55,213 nt of DNA, from assembly GCA_013115145.1 (NCBI GenBank), contig JAAPAO010000194.1, forward strand, positions 1 to 55,213, read 5' to 3'. This DNA is from Perkinsus chesapeaki. Lineage: Eukaryota; Perkinsozoa; Perkinsida; Perkinsidae. Within the stretch, counting starts at the first letter, position 1, and every line of letters begins with the position of its first letter. The notes beneath the pieces are model-generated. The model saw nothing but the letters and a program-made list of their open reading frames with translations, made no database searches and was not told the origin of the DNA. The position numbers and the translations under genes are program-made. Below are positions 1-11,044 of the stretch, one piece after another.

Positions 1-100
1 CTCCGTAGAGGATAAAGAAGAGGAGGAGAGCTCCGTAGAGGATAAAGAAGAGGAGGAGAGCTCCGTAGAGGATAAAGAAGAGGAGGAGAGCTCCGTAGAG
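1..100 (+). repeat. 30-bp tandem repeat in coding sequence
   Basis: Three identical 30-bp units and the start of a fourth, beginning at base 1, so the array probably continues upstream of the window. The length is a multiple of three, and each unit codes for ten residues of the pattern SVEDKEEEES. It forms an acidic stretch in the N-terminal part of the nucleoporin-like gene. The sequence identity of the units points to recent expansion or homogenisation. Confidence 0.95.
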
Positions 101-3100
101 GATGAAGAAGTGCCAGAGGATGAAAAGTCGATAACTCTCGGTGAGGGAGAGGGGAAAAGGGACCAGAGCGTCGTTGAAGAAGTGAAGGAAACCAATAAGG
201 ATAAACATGAAGGTAGTAACGGGTTACTGGAGTTTGGCCAGTAGTAGGCAGCTCCCGAGCGACTCGAGGAGACATGTTTCATGGCCCTATATGAGATAGC
301 GATGCTCGTGGTTGGCTTCAGGGACTGCATCAGGGTCGGGCGAAGTACCCCTTGGCGATCCTCTACACGCCACTGAGGCTCCCGAAGAGAACAAGACTTC
401 CGAGGAGGCTGACGAAGTGGAGGGCGAATCCTCATCCTCTGAGGAGGAAGCAGTGAAGCTGCCATCACCATTCAAGAGCAGTTTGCAAAGGAAGATCAGC
501 GACATCTCCAAAGACGGCCTCTCCCCGAAAAAGAAGGGGGGTTCATCACCTTCTAGAAGGCTGCTGGAGAGTAGCATATGGACGTCGTTTTTTAGGGTGT
601 AGTATGGTTCTGTTAGGTGTCAAATCGAAGAGTGAGGCTAAGAAGGATACAATCATTGAGGAGGAGAAAGCAACAGAGGAGAAGCCTGCTTTCAGTGGTA
701 ACAGTGCTTGGTAGAGGTGCTTCCGTACCTCGAAAGCTTCAGGTACCTTTGGTAGTTCCAGCTCTACTTGCTTTGGTGCCTTCGGTAGCACGGCCCAGAG
801 TAGCTCTACGGGCTTTGGTGCCTTCGGTAGCACGGCCCAGAGTAGCTCTACGGGCTTTGGTGCCTTCGGTAGCACGGCCCAGAGTAGCTCTACTGGCTTT
901 GGTGCCTTCGGTAGCACGGCCCAGAGTAGCTCTACTGGCTTTGGTGCCTTCGGTAGCACGGCCCAGAGTAGCTCTACTGGCTTCGGTGCCTTCGGTGGTA
1001 GTTCTGCATCTTCAGCTGGTCCCTTCGGAGGTTCGTCCAGTTCCTCTGGTCTATTCGGCATTGCTTCTTCTTCTTCTGCTAGTGGTGGTGGTCTTGGTGC
1101 TTTCTCTGCTGCCTCCCAACCAGGAACGCTGCCTGCCTCCAAGAAGACTTCGAGTCTCTTCACTCCCACTGCTAGCGACAAGCTTTCCGGCGCCGAAAGT
1201 ACCCTAGAAATGCCGCCATCCTCCTCCTCGGTTGGCTTTGGAATATTCTCCACATCTCCCAGCTCAGCACCAAAGGATGGCCAGAGCGCCGCAACACATT
1301 CGGCGACGAAGCTCGAAAGCAAACCGCTGACGATTGGTTTGGCATCACCAGAAACGACGGAGGACAAGAGCCCTACGAAGAGAGGCGGGGGGAGGTCGTC
1401 CCCTAAGGAGCAGCATTTGAGCGAAGCCAGCATTCGGAAGGTGAGCGATGTAGCCAGAGACGGCCTGTCGCCGAAGAGGAAGGGCTCTCTTTCACCATCT
1501 AAGAGGCTTATACAGGGTAGAAAGTACCATGTGCATTGTTATCTATAAGTTACCTCCTAGGCACCAAACTGAAGGCGGAGGCCGCCAAGGAAGCAGTTGT
1601 AGATGACGAGAAGGTTACCAGTGGTGGTAGGCCGAATGTCGGACGATCTATAATGATGCCAGACTTCAGGTATCTTTGGTTCCACCACCACTTCTACTGC
1701 TGCGGGCAAGCCTACATCTTCGGGGATTTCCCATGGCCTTAGGCGAATTCGAAGGTCCTCTGTAACTGAGGTAGGCTTCACCTCCTCTTTTCTCAGCTAC
1801 ATCGCTTCTCAGCAGCCCACCGGTTCGGACTGGGCGTCAGTTGAGAAATCCCAAAACAAGACGAAGGCGCTGCTGGATGAGATTGCGAAGGAGACCGACG
1901 ATGCCGACGACTCCAGAGAGGCTCGGGCCTTGTTCAGCGAAGTGGAGAAGGACTTGGAGCAGCTTGAGGGGTTCATGAAGGAAGCCAATCAGCCCTGCAG
2001 GACAGCCCCGGAAGTCGACACTAATAACGAGGTCTGGCAGCAACTTATTAGGAGTATCGACGGTCTCACGGACATCGCCAACGACGATACTCTGAAGCAG
2101 CTGGACGAGGTTGGTGTGCCGACTTTGAGAAAGGCCACTCTTCGTCAGATTCAGCAGAAGAACCATACGCTTAACGCGCAGCTCGACAAGGAGATGCTAT
2201 TGGAAGATGAGGAGCCAAGCGAAACAGTTGTGGAGTTGAAGAGGCGCTGTGAGGATATCAGCGAGAGGATCGACGAGGCCTATGGGGAGTGCAAGAAGGT
2301 AGGGAGTGCCGCGTAGTCCTGCGCTAAGGTTGTCCTATTTAGGCACTTATTGCGCGACGTAGCCGAAGACAGTCCAACGGCAACAGAGAGCAACCCAAGA
2401 GCCCTTCGTGTCCAGAGCCATCTAGACCACCGATAAGGCATCGACCAGCAGTGATAGTCGATGGCCCTACAATGCCAGCTCCACTGTTGGCCCCACCAGC
2501 TAGGCGCCGTCAGGCAGGAGCAGGTTCGGCCATAGGGAGACTTGCTAATGGTGCTCCTCAAACACCTGTACGGTCCAAGCCATCACCACCGCCAACACTG
2601 AGAATTCAACCTGAGGAGACTGTTGACTCTCTGAGAGCCTCAGTGAGGCGCCTGAGGAACCCCCTAAGGAACCGGTCGACAGCAACGGCGAAAACCACCT
2701 CGAAGTCGACGACAACTGTCGGCGCTCTGCTGGCGAGCAAACCCACCGAAGGAAAGATGGCGATAGCGACTCCAGTACTGGCTCTTGGTGACGGCAAAGA
2801 AAACTGGACTGAGAATGCTTCCGCGGCTGGGCCGAGCATGTGGAATGTGATGCGCACCAAGGCCAATGTCTCCGCTGAGATTCAGGGTCTCTGGGAGAAG
2901 GTACCTCTTACGAGCATTTCGCCTTGATGGTGCTAGTAGGTATCGGAAATGGAACGGAGGCTGAGGACGCTGAAGCAGCAGCAACAGCAGCAGCAGCAGA
3001 CTAGGCATCCTAGACAGGCATTACCGCCGTCTGTCCAGGCTCCCATGGCCGCGTTGGTCGATGAGCAATCGCCGTCTTCTGAGGAAACCAAAGTTGCCGT

Positions 3101-5540
3101 AGGGATCTCTATTGAGAATATCGTCGTTCTTATATTCCTCATGTTCAGAACCTTCGGAGTGAGCTCCGCCAGCAGCTTAATAGCTCCCGAGCCGGCTCCG
3201 TCGGCGGCGCCCCCAGTAGTGGCTGGTCCGAGGCTTCCGACTACGCCCCTGGCAGCACTACCGGTGCCTATTCCACACCATCAGTTACCAACGTGCCGGC
3301 GGCTAGAGGGCTCATGTTCCTCAATCCACTGGGGGGATCGGGTACTCCTACCTTCGGTGGGGGCAGGGCCTCGCCAGCCTCGAGTCGCCACGGGTCTCGC
3401 GATCGGCAAACGTCTGAGTCGCCCTCGGGCGTGTCGAAGGAGTCGGTGAAGTCAAAGGCAGCTATCCGAGAGGCAGTGATACCGAAGACAGTAAGCGAAA
3501 ATGTCGGGTTTCGTGGCGCGTGACTTGTGTGGCGCTTCATGATAGGTTGTGCCACCAGCCCCGAAGTTGGAAGCCATACCCTCCGTGCCGCCTCCCCCCA
3601 AGCTCGATGCAAGCCCTATCCCAAAGAGTAAGCTCCGTAAGCGACATGTTAGAGCTTGAATTTTATGCTTAGGTGTCAAGCATCGTACCCTAACTACAAG
3701 CATGAGCTTTGGTCCAGAGAAGGCCGAGGTAGGACAGCGCATTGCGGTGGGCTTGGCGAGCGCCACTCTCAGTCCTCCCACCCCACCACACCTGATAAAC
3801 CGGCTTTCTCCTTCACCAGTGGTGCGGCTGCTCCGAGCAAGCCGGCGAAGGGTGGGTTTCGATGAGGGATGCGCTGGCCATGGTTATTTCGTCAGGAGAT
3901 GCCCCGAAGAAGGAAGCAGCATCAATTCCAGCCGCCGCGAAGCCGGCAGGGGATGATGTAGGCCTTTCAGCAAGAAGAATGCCCTCCATATCTTCATGGC
4001 TCAGGCTTCGGCGAAGAGCAGCGCGGCTCCGGACGGAAAGTCTAGCGAAGCCCCCAAGCCTTCAGGTATATCCGACAATAGAATTAAATCTCCTATACCG
4101 TTCCTAGGTGGTCTTTTCGGCACCCCAAGCTCCAGCAGCGGGAATGCCTTTGGTGGCTTCGGAAGCTCAGCACAGTCGAGCTCCTCGGGAGGCCTATTCG
4201 GCTCTACTTCGTCCAAGCCGGCTACAGGTAAGAAGTCTCAGCCTTACATAAAATTCATCGTACATTTCAGGCGGCGAGTGTGGAGGTCTCTCCTCAAGTA
4301 GTTCCAGTGGCGGTGCTTTTGGTTCTGGCAGTGGTACCCAATCAAGCAGCTCGACCACGAGTCCCTTCGGATCTGCTTCAAGCAGCACCAGCAGCAGCTC
4401 ATCAAGCGGGACCTCCAAACCCGGTTAGTTGGCCACTCTTATGTCGGCGCTCACTTCTACAACTTTAGGTGGTCTCTTTGGAGCTCCCCCGGCATCCTCG
4501 CCATCCAGCGGTGGCTTCGGAGCTCCTCCGGGCCAGTCCAGCAGCAGCGGTGGTTTCGGGGCCTTCGGCGGCACCGCTTTCGGCCAGGCTGCCTCTTCTT
4601 CGGTATTTGGTCAATCTTCATCGTCTTCATCTTCTACCAGCCCTGCCTTTGGAGGCTCTGCCGCCCCAGCCACATCAACCTTCGGTAGCAAGCCTGCCAC
4701 TGCTAGTAAAACGCTACCATAGATAGGTCGATTGACCATCTCCACTTTTCTTAGGCCCGTTTGGTGCACCATCTACCAGCGGTGGTTTTGGAGCTTTCGG
4801 TGCGCCACAGAGCAGCAGTAGTTCGGCGTCTCCCTTCGGAGCTGCTCCAACATCGTCTTCATCAGGGGGCTTCGGTGCCTTCGGAGCAAAGACCAGCGCG
4901 AGTCCCAGTAGGCTCTGCCCAGTGCCTGCATTGTAACGGAAGTTTCATTCCCTCAGGCCCATTCGGATCAGCACCGTCAAGTGGTAGCGGGTTCGGTGCG
5001 TTCGGTGGCGGCGGGGCTACATCTAGCAGTGGCTTCGGAGCCTTTGGCGCCGCTTCTCCAGCACCCCAATCAGGCTCAGGCTTTGGGGCGTTCGGAGGAG
5101 GAGGGGCGCAGCAGCCAAGCCCCTTCGGTAACATCCTGCTGGTTCATGTCGCTATTCCTAACTAATCTGTCTCAGGTGCAACGCCCTCGGGCGGCGGCGG
5201 AGGTGGATTCGGTTCGGCGTTCGGTTCCACAGGCCAGTCCAGCTCTAGCGGCTTCGGAGCTTTTGGTGGTGGCAACAAACCATCGACTTCTGGCTTCGGT
5301 GCTTTCGGAGGTGAGCCCGCGCTTCGCCTATTCATATGATTTCCCTTGCCTATAGGAGGCACTCCAGCCGGCGGCACTGGCGGATTCGGCGCGTTTGGCG
5401 GCAGCTCCAACACACAGACTTCCAGTGGCTTCGGCGCCTTCGGCGGTGGCGGCGGTGCTCAGAGCGCGTCTTCCGGCTTTGGTGCATTTGGTGGAGGTGG
5501 AAATAGCCAACCTCAGAACGCCTTCAGTGGGTGGCGATGA
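2..5540 (+). CDS. FG-repeat nucleoporin (Nup214/Nup159-like layout), 5' end outside window
   Basis: Nuclear pore protein whose Phe-Gly repeats would line the transport channel and bind transport receptors. Twenty GT-AG introns were placed by phase: 213-321, 571-616, 698-742, 1517-1560, 1627-1669, 2299-2342, 2901-2939, 3099-3148, 3491-3545, 3628-3672, 3729-3772, 3852-3895, 3958-4004, 4066-4107, 4228-4270, 4424-4468, 4706-4754, 4908-4956, 5128-5175 and 5311-5355. Spliced order: an acidic repeat region; a basic Ser/Pro motif; a first FG block (GFGAFG and GLFG types) at about 743-1260; a coiled-coil segment at about 1830-2298; a basic, proline-rich and polyQ linker; then a long second FG block from about 3800 to the stop at 5538-5540. 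FG, coiled coil, FG order recalls Nup214/Nup159, but the expected N-terminal beta-propeller would lie upstream and cannot be seen. The FG nucleoporin call is secure; the subfamily is an inference. Confidence 0.88.
769..1000 (+). repeat. 42-bp tandem repeat encoding FG units
   Basis: About five near-identical 42-bp units, followed by a diverged one. Each codes for 14 residues beginning GFGAFGSTAQ and ending in a Ser/Thr spacer. Differences are confined to single bases such as acg/act. The low divergence compared with the FG units after 4100 indicates recent unequal exchange in this part of the gene. Confidence 0.9.
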
Positions 5541-5696
5541 AGCAGCAAGCCCCCACTGCATTGTCTCTGTTAACGTTTCTATGTTTATTGTGCAGGGTTA
5601 TCAGTGTTGTGTTGTCCTCGTCACATATCAGTAGCAGCAGGCAAGAGAGCGATGCTAGCTGTCACAACGGGTCTCGCTAAGACATGAGCAGCACGG

Positions 5697-7168
5697 ATGT
5701 TCACATATACATGGGCTGAAAACAGCTCCCACGATAGCTGTTGGACCCCTATGTTCGGCGCCTATGGTCATCACAGTGAAATGCCAAGTTCATACAATGA
5801 CAGCAGCCTCCGGGAATCAGAGGCCTCCTCGTCCTGCTCCAGTGGCAACCTCGATGGTGGGGTATCCTCCTCTCCATCCGCCTTGCTGGAGATCAATGTC
5901 GTTGTTATCAACTTGCTACATCGAGTTCAGCGACGCAGGAAAATGCTGCACACTTTGGGCCTTCTGCAAGATGCCGGCTTGAAGGCTGGCTTCAGAGTCC
6001 ACTCCCATATAGTGGAGGCCGTTGATGGGTAGCAGTTGTAAAGCACTACTCCTAATAGGCTCATCTGTTGTCAGGGTTACACAGTCTCTGATGGAGTTGA
6101 ACAATCGGTACGGTGTACGACCGTATCCTGATTGGAAGATTCCCTCGTCTTCGCCGCAGTATATTAAAGTGCCACCGTCCTGGAAGGAATCTTTAGTGAG
6201 TCATTTCCTCCTCCTCTGCTACTGTATGTCTACCACGTTTTCCTGTCAGACTTCGGGAGGCATAGCATCGACGTTGTCCCACTTGGACATAGCTGTACTG
6301 ATACGAGCGAGAGGTTGGGTCACTCCAACGATCGTCGCTGAAGACGACTTCGAGCTTGTCTGCAGTCCGGCAGAGTTCTGGTCCCATCTCAGCCAGCTCT
6401 TGCAAGATGCTGATACAGAGTACGCCGCTCTCCATGCTCCCCACTGCTCGTTTGCATCGCAGGTCCAATCGGAGCGGAGTCCCTTGGGATATGATCATGC
6501 TGGGCTCAGGTCCGCACCGCGAAGATGTCTGTCCTCCTCGGCCAGTAGACTGTTCCGATGGCCGCCTCGAAGTCGCTGGCTTCAGTTATCTTACCACAAT
6601 GTAAGCTCCACAATGCCCCCTCCTTGATATCCTTTGGGCTGCGGTGTTCAGGTATCTACTGTCCCCGTGCGGTGCCAGTAAACTGGCAGAAGCGCGGCCT
6701 CGTATCTTGCATAATTGTGTAGTATTCGATGACCTGCATAATGTACTCGCTGGCCTTTGTGCCGCGACCCGGCCACACCTCCACGAGCTCTACGAAGACG
6801 TCCAATTGGTTCTCCTCGATTCGGTTCGGAAGCTGGTCTGCCAGGATCGTGGTGATTGCGGCCATGACACTGAAGTGAACGCTGGCCCGCGGATTAGGCG
6901 GAGCAACTCTCTCTGCTACACTGTGCCACCGAAGGACCCAGAGCTTCTTCGGCATTTTCGTATAATACTGAAGTCCACTGGGCAGTGTGTTCGGTGGAGG
7001 CGACGCACGGCTGTTGAGGGAGCGATCGAGGAGGAGCTCTGGGGCACCACTGTGGAGTTCGCCGGAACCGGTATGGCTCCGACTCGAAGAATTAGTGTGC
7101 TCAGTTTCGATGCCTACTTTATCCGTTTGCACTTGGAGCGTTACAGAAAGTCACGTACTTCCATGTAG
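5697..7168 (+). CDS. Glycosyltransferase family 25-like protein
   Basis: Five exons: 5697-6028, 6075-6195, 6250-6419, 6463-6600 and 6652-7168. All junctions are GT-AG, the phases agree, and the joined frame codes for about 425 aa. Family signs in order: an N-terminal VVVINL strand followed by an Arg-rich helix and EAVDG, as in the GT25 nucleotide-sugar fold; a LSHLDIA segment; the acidic EDDFEL motif expected to hold the metal/nucleotide; a WDMIMLG strand; and a SYLTTMYLLSPCGASKL segment matching the [A/G]Y-hydrophobic-S-x-x-GA-x-KL signature, followed by VVFDDL. GT25 enzymes transfer hexoses, for example collagen hydroxylysine galactosyltransferases and bacterial LPS enzymes; the acceptor here is unknown. 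No convincing signal peptide is seen at the chosen ATG, and Ser-rich sequence precedes the domain. The last 80 residues are not recognisable and could hide another intron. Confidence 0.75.
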
Positions 7169-7267
7169 GGCCAAGCTCGTTGTGTTTGACAGTTTACCGC
7201 CTAACTTGGACAACGCAACAACCAACACGGAAGAGCATCATTTTATCATGCACACTCAATTGCATGT

Positions 7268-8263
7268 TCAATACGTGATAATAGACTGCGACGATCTCGA
7301 TGCCGCTGGATGGCCGATAATAGTTGGGAATATCTCACTAGGGCCCAACGCATCCACTATAGACGTCCGGCATGTGGGGCAGCTCATACGCTTTGGATCA
7401 TACCACCGAGTCTGCAGCTCCACCTCATCCGTCGACGGCCATCTGATTCTCTGCGGCCTCAACAGCCAGGTTCTGATGCATTCGTCGTGGAAGGCATGAC
7501 CACACCAGAGCGTCCTTTGACTGTCTCCTGCGTGGATGCTATCAATACAGACGTTACAGGTCTCGGAGCTACCGCACTTCTCTTCGGGAATAACAGTCCT
7601 TCGCGTTCCTTGAGATATCAACCTATTCGCCTCTGTACGGTTGACGTAGGTCGGGTTGCTGCGGTTCTCGTTGGGGTTTTCACCTTGTCGTCGACAGCGT
7701 CGGTAGCATTTCATAATGTAATATAGAATCGCTACAGTAATAAGAGGGATTCCTATTGGCAGCACGAGTACAAGGGCCAGAGCCCACCCAGATAGCTCGA
7801 GCTCCATTGGAATCTCGTCGGTCATGTTGCCGTGGTCATCTCCGCGGAGCCCTCTGAAGAGTGGCATCGCTAGGGACGTGTGGAGGCTCTTTAAGCCATC
7901 ACGGTAGAAGTCGAGACAACCATCGGGCGGTGGCTGGAGACCTTCGCCGTGAAACCACAGGGCACAGTCGTCCGGGCCGAGTCGTCTAGCATAGCAGCTC
8001 CCATAGCAGGTGCCCTCTCCACCGACGCAGTCTTCACACGCGTCCTGCTCCCTTCGACCTTCAGCTAGTTTCATCGCTGTCTTCCCAAAGCCATCCGGCT
8101 CGGGCCAAGCCTCACAGGAACTCCTGGCCGGGCACCACCAACAAAGTGGGGAAGACGTGCACTCAAGACACGACCCGTGCCCCTCACAAACCTCGGTGGC
8201 GATCGCCTCCACTACTGCAGCGGTGAGGATGAAAAGATTCCATCGAGGTCGGCATGGTGCCAT
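7268..8263 (-). CDS. PSI-domain / RING-H2 type I membrane protein
   Basis: Intronless, 331 aa. The start is the ATG at 8263 and gives a good signal peptide (hydrophobic FILTAAVVEAIA). It is followed by a Cys-rich PSI-like domain (spacing like C-x5-C-x2-C-x5-C-x2-C, including CWWC) and a second Cys cluster. A single membrane segment lies near residue 165 (ALALVLVLPIGIPLITVAIL), followed by a basic stop-transfer stretch. The cytosolic side carries a RING-H2 finger: CNVC, then WCGHAFHDEC, then CPTC. The layout suggests a membrane-bound E3 ubiquitin ligase with a lumenal or extracellular Cys-rich sensor. The substrate is unknown. A PSI plus RING fusion is unusual, since PSI domains normally occur in semaphorin/plexin/integrin-type proteins; the PSI call rests only on Cys/Trp spacing. 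Confidence 0.85.
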   Translation of the reverse strand: MAPCRPRWNLFILTAAVVEAIATEVCEGHGSCLECTSSPLCWWCPARSSCEAWPEPDGFGKTAMKLAEGRREQDACEDCVGGEGTCYGSCYARRLGPDDCALWFHGEGLQPPPDGCLDFYRDGLKSLHTSLAMPLFRGLRGDDHGNMTDEIPMELELSGWALALVLVLPIGIPLITVAILYYIMKCYRRCRRQGENPNENRSNPTYVNRTEANRLISQGTRRTVIPEEKCGSSETCNVCIDSIHAGDSQRTLWCGHAFHDECIRTWLLRPQRIRWPSTDEVELQTRWYDPKRMSCPTCRTSIVDALGPSEIFPTIIGHPAASRSSQSIITY

Positions 8264-8516
8264 GGTGCTGCTACCGGACAGGCCTCCTACTGTGTGATTG
8301 ATAACTGTTCAACTCGACAGCGGAGCCATCTAACGTATTTAACTCGTACAGAATGTACACCGTTTGTGGGTTGATGTGGGGAAGGTCCCATTAAATGCCA
8401 CTGTAAATCGTGAAAGTCTACCGTCTTCGACTGGCCGATCGAGTCGTCCCCCTCTTCGGCCTTTCCGACAGGCAGCCTTGGATGGCCGTCTGGGAACAGC
8501 GACGATCACAACAGTG

Positions 8517-10615
8517 CTACGGCAAGTTCTCCCGTACTACTCGTTTCCGCGGAGCGATTCTCTTTGATGGGCTACAAGTCCCTTTGGCATCGGCTTCGTC
8601 CAGGCTGGCGTTCGACCGGCGTCGCTTGGGTTCCGGGGCCTCTGGGAGACTTAGACCAAATGGGACCGACGGAGCTATGGGGATGTACTTGTTAATGTTA
8701 TCAAGTACCTGCCGCCATACAGTGGCCATGGCCGCAATGAAAGGAAGTCTTACTGTATTCACAGTATGCTCCACGCTATCACGAGTATTATGCTCCTTAA
8801 GATTGGATTGAGCCTTCACATGTACGCTAGGACAGGCATCGTATCGTACGTAATACTGGTCAGAGGAGGGGATGGAGGTATCCTCGGCGCCAGGGGACAG
8901 GAATGGCTCCCCTCGGTTGAGCTGAATCCAAAGCTACTACCATTCCGCCGCGTCAGTTCTGCTACCCAGACGGCGGTCTCCATCGACCAGCACTTAGCCA
9001 CACTCGTAAGGCTGTAGCCTCCCCCACCCAACACCAGCGTTGGTATGCCTAAACGACGCAGCTCTTGGACCTGCTCAGGGCCATCTAGCTCCTTAGTGCC
9101 TCGCCATGCTCTACCGCTGTGGCATGGCCTCTTGTAGAGAGATTGAACCCGCTATGTGAAGTGAGAAGATCTCCAGCCAGCGAGTCCGAGCCAGACTGCA
9201 CTACTAGGCAACTCGGCCTGAGGCTGGTGTACGGGAACCGCCGCGATTTACGCCTACCGAAATCGTTGGAGAAGCGCCTCTAGTGTCGTCCGCAGCGCGT
9301 AGAGGAATAGATCGTCGGTGAGCCCGGGCTTCATAGGGAGGTTCACTGCATGGCCCTTCCCTGGAGTTCCGTCCGGTCCTATATCGTACACCGCACCTGA
9401 ACTGATGAGTTGCAAAACGTAGTGGGAGTGAGGCGTACCGGTGCCGGGGAATGAGTTACCGCTGCTCTTTGAAGGCGCCGAGTGTATCGAAAGTGTCACT
9501 ACCCGAGGGCAGGAGTAAAATGCCTCTTCCACAGCATCACCGTGATGATAATCAAGATCAACATAGAGCACTCGATCGTATCTAAGGTCGAAGCCTGCAC
9601 TTCACTCCATCGCAAGATACGTACACTTCGAGTAACTTAACTATCGCTAGCACGATGTCATTAACGTAGCAGAATCCAGCAGCGTTGGCGCAGTGGGCAT
9701 GATGCATCCCTATCAGAGCATGCTCCTCACACAGCACCCCCCCCTCGGACCTCCATTCCAGTTTATGGCCACTGGCCGACTCTCTGTGTTATCGCAAAGC
9801 CATTGGGCTGCATCTAGCGAAGCCCCTGCCGTTCGACAGCAATAGTCGTAGACTCCCTCGAACAGGGTGCAGTCCGTCCACGGCAGCAATGACAGATTGT
9901 ACTTCACGAACCTGCCAGCTGAATCCTGCTGCGTCGCTTGGGACCCTCTGAGCTAGTACGGATCCACAACATGCCTCTTCCTTTCGGTCTCAGAAGGGTT
10001 ACGGATGAAGTCCAGGTATCGTCGATCGTGAAACACAGCGAGCTCGTCAAAGGTAGCTGGTTCGAAGCTGTACAGGGACAGCCGATTCATTGGCGACTCG
10101 GACTCCTAAGGGAGCTTCTACGGTACTGTGATGAGCACTGGGCCTACCAACAGACCGTAGTTGAGGATGAGGGAATGTGTGAGCCTTAGACGCTCTGGGT
10201 CCATAGGATGGTCACCACAGCCACCAACAGCAAACTTGAAGGCTCCTATATCCGTGCCCTCTACGACCTCGTATCGACCATTGCCTGGACACAAGGAAGA
10301 CACTACGATCATCAACAACAACCGGCTCGAGGAGTTCGATTCGTTTTGAGTACTACTGTCTTTGCGATTTACTAATCAATATAATTTCCTGTCGGTGTTC
10401 CCTTGCCCATCAACGTTCGTTATATCCCCCTGGCTTCCCCTATTATCATTGCGTCCCTCGTTCCCCCGTCCAGAGCGGTAAGATGACTCCTCCTCACCCA
10501 GTATTCTGTGATGTATGTCAGTGAAGTACGCTACAGGCCTGGGAGTGTCAAATCTGCTGCTAGTGGTAGCTGGTAACTTGCCCGCCTCCGCGGTCGCCGA
10601 GTCCCGGGGGGCCAT
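8517..10615 (-). CDS. Class I (RPD3/HDAC8-type) histone deacetylase
   Basis: Zn-dependent lysine deacetylase of chromatin. Reading from the ATG at 10615: exon 10615-10498, a 213-base intron, exon 10284-10148, exon from 10105, then several exons separated by introns of about 42-46 bases, ending at 8517. All conserved blocks are found in order: VAYF near the N-terminus; [47 protein letters not shown] joined by splicing to [35 protein letters not shown]; the SGSDSLAGD block; and GGGGYSL. The catalytic His-His pair, metal-binding Asp/His/Asp and transition-state Tyr are therefore present. The C-terminus is a basic tail (KRRR, RKR), plausibly a nuclear localisation signal. The intron between VLAIV and the VLYVD strand is hard to place. 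The intron at 9438-9397 is 42 bases and free of stops, so its retention would keep the frame. Confidence 0.93.
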
Positions 10616-11044
10616 AAGAGTAGATAAATAATTCTGCGACCGCTGAGATGTACTGTTGTTTTTTAAGGGTTATCTCCACACTGGACAAGATCCTCTGCTG
10701 TACTGATCAGTCTGGTCTGGGGTTCGTGGGCGATTTCACCAATGGCGATTAGGGGTCTGCGCAGTAAAATGTGTGAAAGTTATGGTATGAATCTGCACGC
10801 ATGCGCAAACGATTCGGCGCGATGTCACATTTCCAGCTGAAACAACACGAGTTGCTCTGAGGTCTTTAAGTAATCGCAATCACAGTCATCCCGGATACTA
10901 GGGGACTGCATGGAGAGAGTAGTGTGCTTCAGGATAGCTCCGTACGGTGCGTTTGATTCGCGAACGTCCGGCCTCGAACCCATCGATGTTTTCCCTAAGC
11001 GCGAAAATTGCTATTAACGGTACATTGTCACGACCGCAAGCACT
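10616..11044. promoter_or_regulatory. Divergent intergenic region with a palindromic GC-rich motif
   Basis: No gene seen. It lies between the HDAC start (minus strand) and a possible small plus-strand gene, so it should contain upstream sequence of both. At about 10795-10811 there is ctgcacgcatgcgcaaa, containing the palindrome GCATGC and the NRF1-like string TGCGCATGCG on the other strand. The same 17 bases occur again near 39683-39699. No TATA-like or other element could be supported. Confidence 0.3.

Noticed and set aside
546-1433. A 295-codon minus-strand frame over the FG repeats
   Set aside because: It is the antisense of a 42-bp coding repeat, giving a monotonous Pro/Lys/Ala repeat, while the plus strand has matched splice phases and a recognisable nucleoporin.
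6656-7132. A 158-codon minus-strand frame over the last exon of the GT25-like gene
   Set aside because: The plus strand continues the GT25 pattern (YLLSPCGASKL, VVFDDL) in phase with the preceding exon. The minus frame shows no domain. The far 3' part of this exon nevertheless remains unexplained.
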